Source: a bacterium
GTDB taxonomy: Bacteria > Verrucomicrobiota > Verrucomicrobiia > Chthoniobacterales > Terrimicrobiaceae
Direction: 5' to 3'
Assembly: GCA_009920585.1 (NCBI GenBank)
Contig: RFZT01000043.1
Coordinates: 1 to 12,011 of the forward strand
DNA length: 12,011 bases
Below, piece after piece: positions 1 to 7,119 of the stretch. The position numbers and the translations under genes are program-made. Below the pieces are notes generated by a model. That model was not told the origin of the DNA. It was given only the letters and a program-made list of their open reading frames with translations, and made no database searches. Every line of letters begins with the position of its first letter. Within the stretch, counting starts at the first letter, position 1.

Positions 1-73
1 CGCTTTCAGCCAAGCCCTGAAGCCAATCAAGGTGTATTGCTCTCTTTCGCCTGCCTGGGTCATTGCCCTCCAT
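1..73 (-). CDS. Possible start of a leftward gene (partial, hypothetical)
   Basis: Reading leftward from an ATG at 73-71, a frame stays open to the window edge (24 codons, beginning MEGNDPGRRKR). A GAGG sequence lies 7 nt upstream of this ATG, a normal ribosome-binding-site distance. A second ATG at 63-61, in another frame, also stays open to the edge (21 codons, beginning MTQAGEREQY); it has a GGAGG only 3 nt upstream, which is too close to be ideal. I prefer the first frame because of the spacing, but 24 codons cannot show which frame is real or whether either is. The product is not recognisable. The palindrome at 130-150 would lie in its promoter region. Confidence 0.3.
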   Translation of the reverse strand, partial: MEGNDPGRRKRAIHLDWLQGLAES

Positions 74-129
74 TGTCTTGCCTCATGTGGCTATATTATT
101 ATTTGTGCAGGTAGATGAAATAAAAGTTA

Positions 130-150
130 GGTGACAATATTTTTGTCACC
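130..150. promoter_or_regulatory. Perfect palindrome GGTGACAA-N5-TTGTCACC, candidate operator
   Basis: Positions 130-137 and 143-150 are exact reverse complements around a TATTT centre. The site lies 57 bp upstream of the candidate leftward start at 73. That fits a dimeric repressor or activator site; 8-bp arms around a short AT-rich centre are typical of helix-turn-helix regulators. The same GTGACAA half-site recurs at 268 and 279. Which protein binds is unknown, and a transcript hairpin is an alternative reading. Confidence 0.4.
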
Positions 151-266
151 CGTCAAAATTTTAGTTTTTGTGTTTCGTGCGAATTCGACCCTACGATATG
201 GTTGTCCTACAACGCTGATTTTTCCTAGCTTTGCGGTGTTATGTGCTTGTTGAATCAATTAAAGCG

Positions 267-285
267 AGTGACAAACAAGTGACAA
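267..285 (+). repeat. Two direct AGTGACAA repeats, 11-bp period
   Basis: AGTGACAA occurs at 267-274 and again at 278-285, so the copies sit about one helical turn apart on the same DNA face. The core GTGACAA is the same as the half-site of the palindrome at 130-150, giving four copies in roughly 155 bp. This suggests one regulator binding both places, but no regulator gene is visible in the window. Confidence 0.4.
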
Positions 286-349
286 GTCGGCCGGTTAGTA
301 GGGGCAATCTACAGCAACTTATGCCAATCCTGAGAATTTTGTTTTTGAG

Positions 350-393
350 TCGATTCTGTCAATCGAGAGCCTCTTAACCGATTGGTAAAGAGG
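350..393 (-). terminator. Two hairpins just after tRNA-Tyr, possible terminator or trailer
   Basis: On the minus strand the tRNA CCA end (397-395) is followed after one base by a hairpin: CCTCTT (393-388) pairs with AAGAGG (375-370), then a T-T mismatch, then ACC pairs with GGT around an AATC loop. A second hairpin follows, with 6-bp arms at 361-366 and 350-355 and a 5-nt loop. Neither is followed by a run of T, so an intrinsic terminator is only a possibility. They could instead be 3'-trailer structures that guide tRNA processing. Confidence 0.3.
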
Positions 394-394
394 G

Positions 395-480
395 TGGTGG
401 GCAGTAATGGATTCGAACCATTGAAGGCATAAGCCAGCGGATTTACAGTCCGCCCCGTTTGGCCACTTCGGTAACTACCC
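395..480 (-). tRNA. tRNA-Tyr (anticodon GTA)
   Basis: The minus strand from 480 to 395 folds as a class II bacterial tRNA with an encoded CCA. The acceptor stem pairs GGGTAGT (480-474) with ACTGCCC, with one G-T wobble, followed by discriminator A and CCA (397-395). The anticodon stem GCGGA/TCCGC encloses loop CTGTAAA, and the anticodon GTA is at 446-444, reading tyrosine codons UAU/UAC. A long variable arm with GGC/GCC pairing is present, as expected for bacterial tRNA-Tyr, and the T arm is AATGG-TTCGAAT-CCATT. The gene begins 21 bp after the cyclophilin stop codon on the same strand, so it may be transcribed as the tail of that operon or from a promoter inside the cyclophilin gene. Confidence 0.97.
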
Positions 481-501
481 TTTTTAAATCGCGTATCCCT
501 A

Positions 502-1107
502 CTACCGTTTGGTCGGAGTTGTGTCGCGAGGCTCGAGGACTATGGATTTAATCACGATCTTTGGCAATGGAAAATCGTTGGAATTTGTTGGTTCTTTGCT
601 GATGGCTTCGAGCACATCGAGTCCCTCTAGGACTTGCGCGAAGACGGTGTATTGACCGTCCAGTTTCGGAAGGGGGGTGAGGCAAACATAAAACTGGCTG
701 CCGTTGGAATTTTTGGCGGGATTGATTTTGTCAGGGAGGCGGGCCATAGCGATGGCGCCTTTGTCATGCTTGAGTTTGATCTCGGAGGGGAGCGTGTAGC
801 CGGGGCCGCCAGTTCCTGTTTTTTCAGCCTGACCCCAGCGGCTGGATGGATCTCCCGTTTGAACAAAGGAGCCTGGGAATATGCGGTGGAAGCGGAGTCC
901 GTTGTAAAACTTTTTTTGAATGAGGTTCTTGAAGTTCTCGACGGTGTAGGGGGCGGATTCGTCGTAGAGTCCGATGACGACTTGGCGTGTTTGTTTTTCT
1001 TTGCCGACGCGGATTTCCATAACGGCGACGTCAGGGCCGAGCGTTGCAGCCAGAGCAGAGGCGGTGAGAGATATCGCGGCGAGCAGTAAAGCGAGGAGGT
1101 GTTTCAT
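502..1107 (-). CDS. Secreted cyclophilin-type peptidyl-prolyl cis-trans isomerase
   Basis: A 201-residue cyclophilin, an enzyme that speeds cis-trans isomerisation of X-proline bonds. Residues 1-21 are a signal peptide (basic MKH, hydrophobic core, ALA-A cleavage region), so it should act in the periplasm or outside the cytoplasmic membrane. The catalytic core is intact: FHRI with R75, FVQTGD (81-86) with the conserved F and Q, and SNGSQF (134-139). LDGQYTVF (149-156) replaces the eukaryotic tryptophan/histidine segment, as is common in bacterial cyclophilins. Its length matches single-domain secreted members. The ATG (1107) overlaps the TGA of the upstream ygfZ-like gene as ATGA and has no clear Shine-Dalgarno sequence, so translation is probably coupled. 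The family assignment is firm; client proteins are unknown. Confidence 0.95.
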   Translation of the reverse strand: MKHLLALLLAAISLTASALAATLGPDVAVMEIRVGKEKQTRQVVIGLYDESAPYTVENFKNLIQKKFYNGLRFHRIFPGSFVQTGDPSSRWGQAEKTGTGGPGYTLPSEIKLKHDKGAIAMARLPDKINPAKNSNGSQFYVCLTPLPKLDGQYTVFAQVLEGLDVLEAISKEPTNSNDFPLPKIVIKSIVLEPRDTTPTKR

Positions 1108-1961
1108 ATAATAGGAAATTCACGGCGTTCGACCTCGCCGAGGAGGCATCCGTTTTCATCTCGCACTTCAAATTGCGTGAGATCTTCGGATTGGCGGTTG
1201 AGATACCCTAGCGCGAGCGTTTGTGCCATGTCAAAATGGGAAGCGGTACTTGTTATGTGCCCAGCGATTGTTTCAGGCTTGCCCACGGGATGGAGCTGAA
1301 GGCGGGTTTGCGCAGGAGTTTCAAACTCGCCGATAAAGCCGTTCAAGCGTTTGTTGACGCGACCCACGCTTTTGAGTCGGGATACGACTTCTTGTCCAAC
1401 GTAGCAACCTTTATCGAAATCGACGGAGGTCATTTCCAGTCGCGCTTCTTGTGGTAGAGTGTCTTCGTTCATCTCGGAATTCCATGTGGGAACACCGTGA
1501 ATGATTCGTAAGCGCGTGACAGAATCGGGAGTCAGTGCCGGCAGGTTGATCGGTTTTTCAAATGTGTCGAAACCGGGGCAGCCAATTCGTGTGGATTGGA
1601 TGGAGTCATCCGGCGTTGGGCAACCGATGACGTGGTAGAGCGCGAGGGACTCGGGAAGGGGAGAAATGGTGACGTCATCGGCGATGATGTAGCGCTCGAG
1701 ACGGGCTTGAACGGCTTCCGCTAAATCGGGAAGTGTCTCGACAATGTGGCCGTCGATGTGTGCCCAGATTCTTACGTGGGCGCAGAGTTTTCCCTTGGCT
1801 GTGAGCAGGCAGGCGGTGCGTGAGGTGTTCTTTTCTAAGCGTCGAATGTCGATACTCAGTTGACCGTTGAGATAGCGGACGCGGTCGGTTCCGGTGACCA
1901 AAAGGAGTGCACGGGAAGGAAGCTCGTAAAATCCCGTAATGGCAGGATCCGCGGGGGTCAT
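1104..1961 (-). CDS. ygfZ: YgfZ/GcvT-fold folate-binding protein, likely Fe-S cluster maintenance
   Basis: A 285-residue member of the YgfZ branch of the aminomethyltransferase (GcvT) fold. The diagnostic signature KGCYVGQE is at 184-191, including the conserved cysteine C186, followed by a basic stretch and GRVNKRL (200-206). The N-terminal segment LNGQLSIDI (31-39) matches the family folate-site region. In E. coli, YgfZ binds tetrahydrofolate and supports assembly or repair of certain iron-sulfur enzymes. The same role is inferred here; the shorter length compared with E. coli is usual for the wider family. Its start overlaps the stop of the upstream dehydrogenase (ATGA at 1961-1958) and its stop overlaps the start of the cyclophilin (ATGA at 1107-1104), so the three genes are likely translated as a coupled set. 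The protein has no signal peptide and should be cytoplasmic. Confidence 0.9.
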   Translation of the reverse strand: MTPADPAITGFYELPSRALLLVTGTDRVRYLNGQLSIDIRRLEKNTSRTACLLTAKGKLCAHVRIWAHIDGHIVETLPDLAEAVQARLERYIIADDVTISPLPESLALYHVIGCPTPDDSIQSTRIGCPGFDTFEKPINLPALTPDSVTRLRIIHGVPTWNSEMNEDTLPQEARLEMTSVDFDKGCYVGQEVVSRLKSVGRVNKRLNGFIGEFETPAQTRLQLHPVGKPETIAGHITSTASHFDMAQTLALGYLNRQSEDLTQFEVRDENGCLLGEVERREFPII

Positions 1962-2923
1962 TTATTTCGTTGGAATAAGTTCCAAAAATTCCTGAGGCGG
2001 GGAGGATGACCCTGCGTGGAATCGGCTTCGGGCGAGTTTTGATCGGGTAGGGGAGGAGGGGAGGAGTCGCGCCCAGGGTACCCGTAAAAGCGCGAAATGA
2101 CGGAGAAGTCAGCATCGCCCCAACCGCGTTCGATGCCCGCCATGGCGATGCCAGCGAAGGCGGAGGCGGTTGGAAGTTCGAGATTTTTTGCGTCCGCAGC
2201 GGCAATGGCGAGTTGGACGTCTTTGAACATGTTTTTGAGCGAGAATCTGGGGTCGAATTCGCCGCTCACCATGCTGGGGAACTTCATGTCGATCACGGGG
2301 GAGCGTGCGGCATTGGATTCGAGGGCACGAGAGAGATGCTGGAGTGGGACTCCGTGAGAATCGAGTAAAGCCAAGGCCTCTGTGAGTGCGCTGACTGCCG
2401 CAGCGGAGATCACATTCGTAGCGATCTTCACAATAGCGGCATGGCCGATATCACCCACGGGAAGAATGGATTTTGAGGAGACTTGGAGTAAGGGGCGGAC
2501 GCGCTCTAGGACGGCGGGATCCCCCCCGATGTAGTAAATGAGTTGTCCCGCTTGGGCTGCGTCACGACTGCCAGTGAATGGGGCGTCGAGGTAGGCTGCG
2601 TGACGGTCCGTAACGATGGCAGCGGCCTCAATCGTTTCTGTAGGGGATACGGTGGCGTGGTTGAGAATCACGTGCTCGGGTGTGAGCACGGGAGCCATAG
2701 CTCGTAGGACGGCGAGGAGGGCCTCGCCGTTTGCTACGAAGATTTGGATGTGCCTAGCGGATTCCGCAACCTCTGCCGGGGAGCTGAGAAAATTCGGCTC
2801 CGGGCGTAGGGTGCGATTCCAAAGCCAGACTTGATAGCCCGACTTCCGGAGGCATGCGGTGACTCGGCTTCCGATGATTCCGAGACCGATGACTCCGGCA
2901 ATGGCTTTGCTTGGCTGCTCCAT
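1958..2923 (-). CDS. NAD(P)-dependent 3-hydroxyisobutyrate dehydrogenase-family oxidoreductase
   Basis: A 321-residue beta-hydroxyacid dehydrogenase. The N-terminal Rossmann motif is GLGIIG (13-18). The substrate motif reads DAPFTGSRDAAQAGQL (113-128), the catalytic lysine is K166 in GHAAIVKIATN, and the C-terminal helical domain carries LKNMFKDVQLA (229-239). The 'TGSRDAA...GQL' wording resembles glyoxylate/succinic-semialdehyde reductases of this superfamily more than true 3-hydroxyisobutyrate dehydrogenase, but the substrate cannot be fixed from sequence. After about residue 282 there is a proline-rich tail of some 40 residues ending in a basic, aromatic stretch, which is not part of the usual fold. 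An AGGA lies 5 nt before the ATG, a fair ribosome site. The gap from the upstream PPIase gene is 10 bp, and the stop overlaps the next gene. Confidence 0.9.
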   Translation of the reverse strand: MEQPSKAIAGVIGLGIIGSRVTACLRKSGYQVWLWNRTLRPEPNFLSSPAEVAESARHIQIFVANGEALLAVLRAMAPVLTPEHVILNHATVSPTETIEAAAIVTDRHAAYLDAPFTGSRDAAQAGQLIYYIGGDPAVLERVRPLLQVSSKSILPVGDIGHAAIVKIATNVISAAAVSALTEALALLDSHGVPLQHLSRALESNAARSPVIDMKFPSMVSGEFDPRFSLKNMFKDVQLAIAAADAKNLELPTASAFAGIAMAGIERGWGDADFSVISRFYGYPGRDSSPPPLPDQNSPEADSTQGHPPRLRNFWNLFQRNK

Positions 2924-2933
2924 CCGGGTCCTA

Positions 2934-4139
2934 TCAGGCCGCTGTCGGCAGGAAGGTCTCGACCTTGGCGGAATCCTTCAGCTTTTTGAGAACCGCTTGA
3001 ACGGCTTCGCGCTGATTGGTGCTCTTGAGGTAGCCTGTGATTTGGTCCTTCACTTCAGCGAAAGGAACCGTGCCGGCTGGCTTGGTTTCAGTCACTTTGA
3101 TGACGTGCCATCCGAACTGGGTGCGGACAGGTTGGCTGATGTCGCCGATTTTTTGAGAGAAGGCGGCGTTGGCGAATTCTGGCACCATACGGTCTTTTGT
3201 GAAGAAGCCGAGGTCGCCTGCAGACTCTTTCGCGCCGGGTTCTTCGGAGAGTTCTTTCGCAAGGGTTGAGAAGTCCTCGCCCTTGGTTGCGCGCTCGGCG
3301 GCCTTGGTCGCGGCTTCTTTTTGTTTGGTGACATCAGCCTCGGATGCTTCTGGTTTCACCATGAAAAGGATATGGCTCGCCTTAACGGTCTCGGGTTGAT
3401 CGAATTCTTTTTTGTTCGAGTCGTAGAAGGTTTGGGCTTGGGCTTCGGTGACATCGGAGGTCTTGACCTGTGATTTCATCCAAAGTTGTTGCTGGAGCAT
3501 GGTGCGAAGGTTTTCCTTCAGCTTCTCTGGTGTTTGTCCGGCTTGCTTAAGTTGTTCCTCAAAGATTTTTTCATCGGGAAATTGTTTTTTGACTTTGGCG
3601 ATTTCCGCATCGACGTCGGCATCGGTCACTTTTTCTCCTGCAGCGGCTCCGGCAACAAGCTTGTCCATGATCAGCTCTTGGAGGAGTTGATTGTAAGCGC
3701 CGAGTTTTTGTTCGTTTGTTAGACTTGCCGCTTTCTGGCCAGAGCCTTCAACAGCGGCTTTAAAGATTTCTTCGAGTTGTTGGCTCGTGATATTTTGGCC
3801 ATTCACGGTAGCAACGACCTCAGGGAGGACGATTGGCTTGGCGTCAACGGGTGGCTTTGGAGCATCTGCTGGGGCTGAGGCATCTGCTGGAGCGGCTGGG
3901 GCTTCAGCGGATGGTGCTGTCACTTCAGCAGGGGCGGAAGCGACTTGTTTAACTTCAGGCTGAGCTACAGGCGCAGCGGCGGCCTCTTTTGCGGGAGTTG
4001 GGGTGGCCTCAACAGTTGCTGGGGCAGTAGGCTGTGGTGGCTTGCACGAGGTGAGGGCCATAGCTGACGCTGCAACAAGTGGAACGATGGTGAGTTTGGA
4101 ACGTATCATTTGAAATAAGGACACGATTTGTTCGCACAT
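2934..4139 (-). CDS. Parvulin (PpiC/SurA-type) peptidyl-prolyl isomerase lipoprotein
   Basis: A protein of about 401 residues from the ATG at 4139, whose first base overlaps the symporter stop (TGATG). A second ATG at 4109 would give 391 residues and a more typical signal peptide (MIRSKLT...); coupling favours 4139, signal-peptide form favours 4109. A lipobox ALTSC places the lipidated cysteine at residue 32 (22 from the later start). An Ala/Pro/Glu-rich linker of about 75 residues follows, long enough to hold the folded part away from the membrane. Next come a SurA-like N-terminal helical domain (about 107-245, starting VVATVNGQNIT) and one parvulin domain (about 250-350) with ASHILF, GDLGFF and FGWHVIKV. 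The likely role is an envelope-anchored chaperone/isomerase, comparable to SurA/PrsA/PpiD. The family is secure; whether the anchor is in the inner or outer membrane is unresolved. Confidence 0.92.
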   Translation of the reverse strand: MCEQIVSLFQMIRSKLTIVPLVAASAMALTSCKPPQPTAPATVEATPTPAKEAAAAPVAQPEVKQVASAPAEVTAPSAEAPAAPADASAPADAPKPPVDAKPIVLPEVVATVNGQNITSQQLEEIFKAAVEGSGQKAASLTNEQKLGAYNQLLQELIMDKLVAGAAAGEKVTDADVDAEIAKVKKQFPDEKIFEEQLKQAGQTPEKLKENLRTMLQQQLWMKSQVKTSDVTEAQAQTFYDSNKKEFDQPETVKASHILFMVKPEASEADVTKQKEAATKAAERATKGEDFSTLAKELSEEPGAKESAGDLGFFTKDRMVPEFANAAFSQKIGDISQPVRTQFGWHVIKVTETKPAGTVPFAEVKDQITGYLKSTNQREAVQAVLKKLKDSAKVETFLPTAA

Positions 4140-5836
4140 CAGGGATTCCATTGCGAGAGGAAAAAAAGCCCCTTCAAGTCTGGGGGAAAACACTCCGTCG
4201 TATGGGGAAGATCCCTCTCGTTTGCTTTTTGAGTAGGCTGGGTGGTGAAGAGCACGCCCAGCAAAAACGTTGTCGCGCAACCGATGAAAACAAAATAGGG
4301 CCAGGAAATGGCGGGCCACCACTCAGGCATGATGAGGCCGAAGTTCCACTCTGCTGGATGAAGTTGCAAGTGGAGCAGAGCCGCAATACTGATGGCGGGA
4401 ATCTTCACTTTTCCCAAAATGAGAACAGCGCCTACCCCGGTGAGCATAGCAAAGACGTTGCACAAATCATTTCCCCGGGACTTTGTGAGCACACCAAGGA
4501 GGAAAACCCCGAGGATCGAGCCGTATCCGTAGCCCAGAACACCGAGGGCGAGGGGGATGATTGTGATGTTTGTGGAAAGTACGGCATAGGCGGCAGCGGT
4601 TGCTACCACGATCATCAGTCCGCCAAATACCGCTGTGGCGATGCGGGCGGCGCGTACGGATTGGGTGTCAGTCGATGTCTTGTTGATGTAAGGTTGGTAA
4701 AAATCACGGATGAACGATGTCGCCAAAGCATTCAATGCCGCCGAGGTCGACCCCATCATGGTGGCGAATACGCCCGCAATGATGAGTCCGCGGATGCCGA
4801 CTGGCATTTCGTGAACGATGTAGTGAGCGAAGATCTCATTGTGCGCGGCAGGCAGCGAGGGGTCGGGACTGATCTGGTAATGAACCCAGAGGAGGATGCC
4901 AACGGAAAGGAAAGCGAGGACGATCGGGATATCGGCAAACCCGCTTACGATGAGACTGAATCGGCTTTTTGAAATGTTCTCCGCCGTGAGCATGCGTTGA
5001 ACCATGTCTTGGTCAGTGCCATGGGTGGCCATGGTGAGGAATGTCGATCCTAGGATGGCGGCAAGGATGGTGTAGGGATTTTCCAGCATCGCGCGAATCG
5101 CTTCGCCAAAGGGACGTGTGGCATCCCAGCCAGTCTGGAACATCGCCACATTATTCCCATTGAGCATGGAATCGACTTTGGAGAGGCCACCAGGGATGTC
5201 TCGAAGGATCGCAAAGATTGCAAAAACCACTGCGCCGCACATGAGGCAAGCTTGGATCACGTCGGTCCAGACGACCGCTTTGATTCCCCCTACAGCGGTA
5301 TAGAGGGTGGTGACGACCGTGACAAAGACGATGCCCCAAAAATACGTCCAGATGGTGATCTGTGAGCCCGGAAAGAGGTAACGCCAGATCACGACAAGAA
5401 TCACTCCGCCGAGGTAAAGCCGAACGCCGATCCCCAGCACACGGCCGAGGAGAAAGATCCCGCTAGCCATGTTTTTCGTGCGCGAACCGAACCGGACAGT
5501 GAGGTATTCGTAGATGCTCTGAACCTTGAAGCGAAAATAAGGAGCTATGAAGAGGTAGGCTATAACGACTCGGGCGAGGATCGTTCCGATGGCTAGTTGG
5601 GCGTAGGCAAAGCCTAGTGTCTTATAACCTTCGGCGGGAGTTCCCAAGAATGTCGCGGCGCTCGTTTCTGCAGCGATGATGGAAGCTAGCACCGCCCACC
5701 ATGGCATCTTGTGTCCACCTAAGGCAAACTCCTGAAGTGTTGAATTGCCGCGTCCCGCATAGAGGCCGATGCCTACGATGGCGACGAAGTAGGCTAAAAT
5801 AACGAGTCCATCAATGAGGAGTGCGGACTGGCTCAT
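4139..5836 (-). CDS. Sodium:solute symporter (SSS/SLC5 family)
   Basis: A 565-residue polytopic membrane protein with roughly 13 hydrophobic segments. Family hallmarks in order are ETSAATFLGTPAEGY (57-71, first helical region), LYTAVGGIKAVVWTDVIQ (178-195), THGTDQDMVQRML (271-283) and MGSTSAALNALATSFIRD (351-368), the region of the second sodium site in the LeuT-fold SSS proteins. The protein should use the sodium gradient to import a small solute. The substrate (sugar, amino acid, organic acid or vitamin) cannot be told from sequence. A hydrophilic tail of about 30 residues follows the last membrane helix. The ATG overlaps the TAA of argA by one base (TAATG at 5838-5834), and the TGA overlaps the ATG of the next gene by one base, so it is locked into the operon. 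A substrate linked to arginine or glutamate would be a guess from position only. Confidence 0.93.
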   Translation of the reverse strand: MSQSALLIDGLVILAYFVAIVGIGLYAGRGNSTLQEFALGGHKMPWWAVLASIIAAETSAATFLGTPAEGYKTLGFAYAQLAIGTILARVVIAYLFIAPYFRFKVQSIYEYLTVRFGSRTKNMASGIFLLGRVLGIGVRLYLGGVILVVIWRYLFPGSQITIWTYFWGIVFVTVVTTLYTAVGGIKAVVWTDVIQACLMCGAVVFAIFAILRDIPGGLSKVDSMLNGNNVAMFQTGWDATRPFGEAIRAMLENPYTILAAILGSTFLTMATHGTDQDMVQRMLTAENISKSRFSLIVSGFADIPIVLAFLSVGILLWVHYQISPDPSLPAAHNEIFAHYIVHEMPVGIRGLIIAGVFATMMGSTSAALNALATSFIRDFYQPYINKTSTDTQSVRAARIATAVFGGLMIVVATAAAYAVLSTNITIIPLALGVLGYGYGSILGVFLLGVLTKSRGNDLCNVFAMLTGVGAVLILGKVKIPAISIAALLHLQLHPAEWNFGLIMPEWWPAISWPYFVFIGCATTFLLGVLFTTQPTQKANERDLPHTTECFPPDLKGLFFLSQWNP

Positions 5837-7119
5837 TAGGGACGGAGCGCTTTAACAAGAACGACAGAGTTCCGTCCACTGGACTCGTAGCGGTTGCGGC
5901 GAGATGCTGGAAGGAGAGAGGGATCCGCAGCGGTGTAGCCGCCTTTTTGCTGGAGATAGCTGTAGGCTTGAGTGGATAGAGCGAAGAGATTTTTGACCTC
6001 TTTTTCGCGGGCCAGATTTTCGACAAAGGCCATGAGCTTGCGTCCGTAGCCTTGGTTTTCATGCGACTTCCGCACATGGAGACATGCGAGTTCCGCCGCC
6101 GCTTGTTCGGGATACATGTGCAAGGCCACGCAGGCCACAGGAGAGCGATCAATCTCCAAGAGCCAGTAGTCGTTTAAATTTTCGAGAATCTCCGCGCGCG
6201 AGCGTCGAACGAGTTCCTCGTTCTTCACGGATTGCCGGATGAGGGAAATGACGGCGCGGACGTCCTTTTTAAAAATCCGCCGGATTTGTTGATACTCGTT
6301 CGAGTAAACCATCGTCCCGATGCCTTCGTGGCTGAAGACTTCGCTCAAGAGGGCCTCGTTCATGCCTCCATCTAGGATGTGGGTTCGGGCGACGCCTTGA
6401 CGGCAGGCCTTGGCGCCGTTCTCGAGCTTGGAAATGAGGTTAGGTGAGAATTCCGCTTTCCGCTTTTTGATCAGTTCCTCGGTTTCCGCAATCGAGATTT
6501 GGCGGGGCAGTGGAACGGATTCTGAGAAAGCACCGCCTGGGGCAAGGTAGAGGATTTTTGCAGCACCCAGTTCCACGGCGACTTCAAGAGCGATGCTGTC
6601 GGAGTTCACCCGGTAAGTGCGTCCCTCGCCGTCGAAGCCGAGCGGAGGAACGATCGGAATGATACCTTCATCAAGCAGTAGCTTGAGGGCCTTCACGTCG
6701 ACGCGTTCCACCTTGCCTGTGTATTGCTGGTCGATGCCGCCAAGAATGCCGGATGGATGGGCGATAAGTGCGTTAATGTATGCCGCGCGCAGATCGACCG
6801 AAGAAAGGCCTTCCATGATCTCGTTCGTGAGCCGAATCGCAGCATCAATGCTGACTTGAAGGGTGGGCTCGTCGGTGACGCCGATGCCGTCGGAGTTGGT
6901 GATTTTGATGCCCCGCGTTTCTGCATGGGTGATGATCTGGTGGCTCGCGCCGTGGACCAGAACAACCTTGATGCTGAGAGAGCGAAGGACGGCGATGTCG
7001 AGAAGGAGGTTAGAGAAATTTTCCGAACCCGCCACCTCGCCATCCACGGCAATCACGAAGATGCGCTCCCGGAAGAGGGGGACGTATTGTAGGATTTCTC
7101 GGAGATCGGAGACGTTCAC
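5836..7119 (-). CDS. argA: Amino-acid N-acetyltransferase (N-acetylglutamate synthase)
   Basis: A 427-residue protein of the ArgA type: an amino-acid-kinase-like domain (about 18-275) fused to a GNAT acetyltransferase domain (about 285-425). It makes N-acetylglutamate from glutamate and acetyl-CoA, the first step of arginine biosynthesis. Visible ArgA hallmarks are GSENFSNLLLDIAVLRSL (31-48), VLVHGASHQI (53-62), RVNSDSIA (170-177), the acetyl-CoA loop region ENQGYGRKL (354-362) and the closing SSGRNSVVLVKAL (413-425). In known ArgA proteins the kinase-like domain does not phosphorylate but binds arginine for feedback inhibition; that is inferred here. The start codon is GTG (7119-7117). The frame stays open further upstream without an ATG, and homology to ArgA N-termini supports the GTG. 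It is the first gene of the leftward train. Confidence 0.93.
   Translation of the reverse strand: MNVSDLREILQYVPLFRERIFVIAVDGEVAGSENFSNLLLDIAVLRSLSIKVVLVHGASHQIITHAETRGIKITNSDGIGVTDEPTLQVSIDAAIRLTNEIMEGLSSVDLRAAYINALIAHPSGILGGIDQQYTGKVERVDVKALKLLLDEGIIPIVPPLGFDGEGRTYRVNSDSIALEVAVELGAAKILYLAPGGAFSESVPLPRQISIAETEELIKKRKAEFSPNLISKLENGAKACRQGVARTHILDGGMNEALLSEVFSHEGIGTMVYSNEYQQIRRIFKKDVRAVISLIRQSVKNEELVRRSRAEILENLNDYWLLEIDRSPVACVALHMYPEQAAAELACLHVRKSHENQGYGRKLMAFVENLAREKEVKNLFALSTQAYSYLQQKGGYTAADPSLLPASRRNRYESSGRNSVVLVKALRP

Larger units (their letters stand above)
74..394. other. Non-coding region between possible left-edge gene and tRNA-Tyr
   Basis: About 320 bp with no convincing reading frame on either strand. 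It is AT-rich between about 95 and 180. It contains a perfect 8-bp inverted repeat (130-150), two direct GTGACAA repeats spaced 11 bp apart (268-285), and two hairpins next to the tRNA 3' end (350-366 and 370-393). I found no integrase fragment and no second copy of the tRNA 3' end that would mark an integration site. Confidence 0.6.

Noticed and set aside
370..393. tRNA fragment or integration site next to tRNA-Tyr
   Set aside because: A stretch looks a little like a tRNA D-arm on the minus strand, but no anticodon arm follows, no copy of the tRNA-Tyr 3' end is repeated, and no integrase is visible.
634..1089. 151-codon plus-strand frame opposite the cyclophilin
   Set aside because: The minus strand encodes a complete cyclophilin with intact motifs; the plus frame shows no family signature.
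2859..3269. 136-codon plus-strand frame spanning the reductase/PPIase junction
   Set aside because: It crosses two well-supported opposite-strand genes and has no motif or ribosome site.
4140..4322. N-terminal extension of the parvulin lipoprotein gene to an ATG at 4322
   Set aside because: It would overlap the symporter by about 180 bp, and the added residues precede the signal peptide, which must be N-terminal.
4151..4972. 273-codon open frame on the plus strand opposite the symporter
   Set aside because: It lies antisense to a clear SSS transporter, has no recognisable motif and a composition expected from the complement of a membrane-protein gene.
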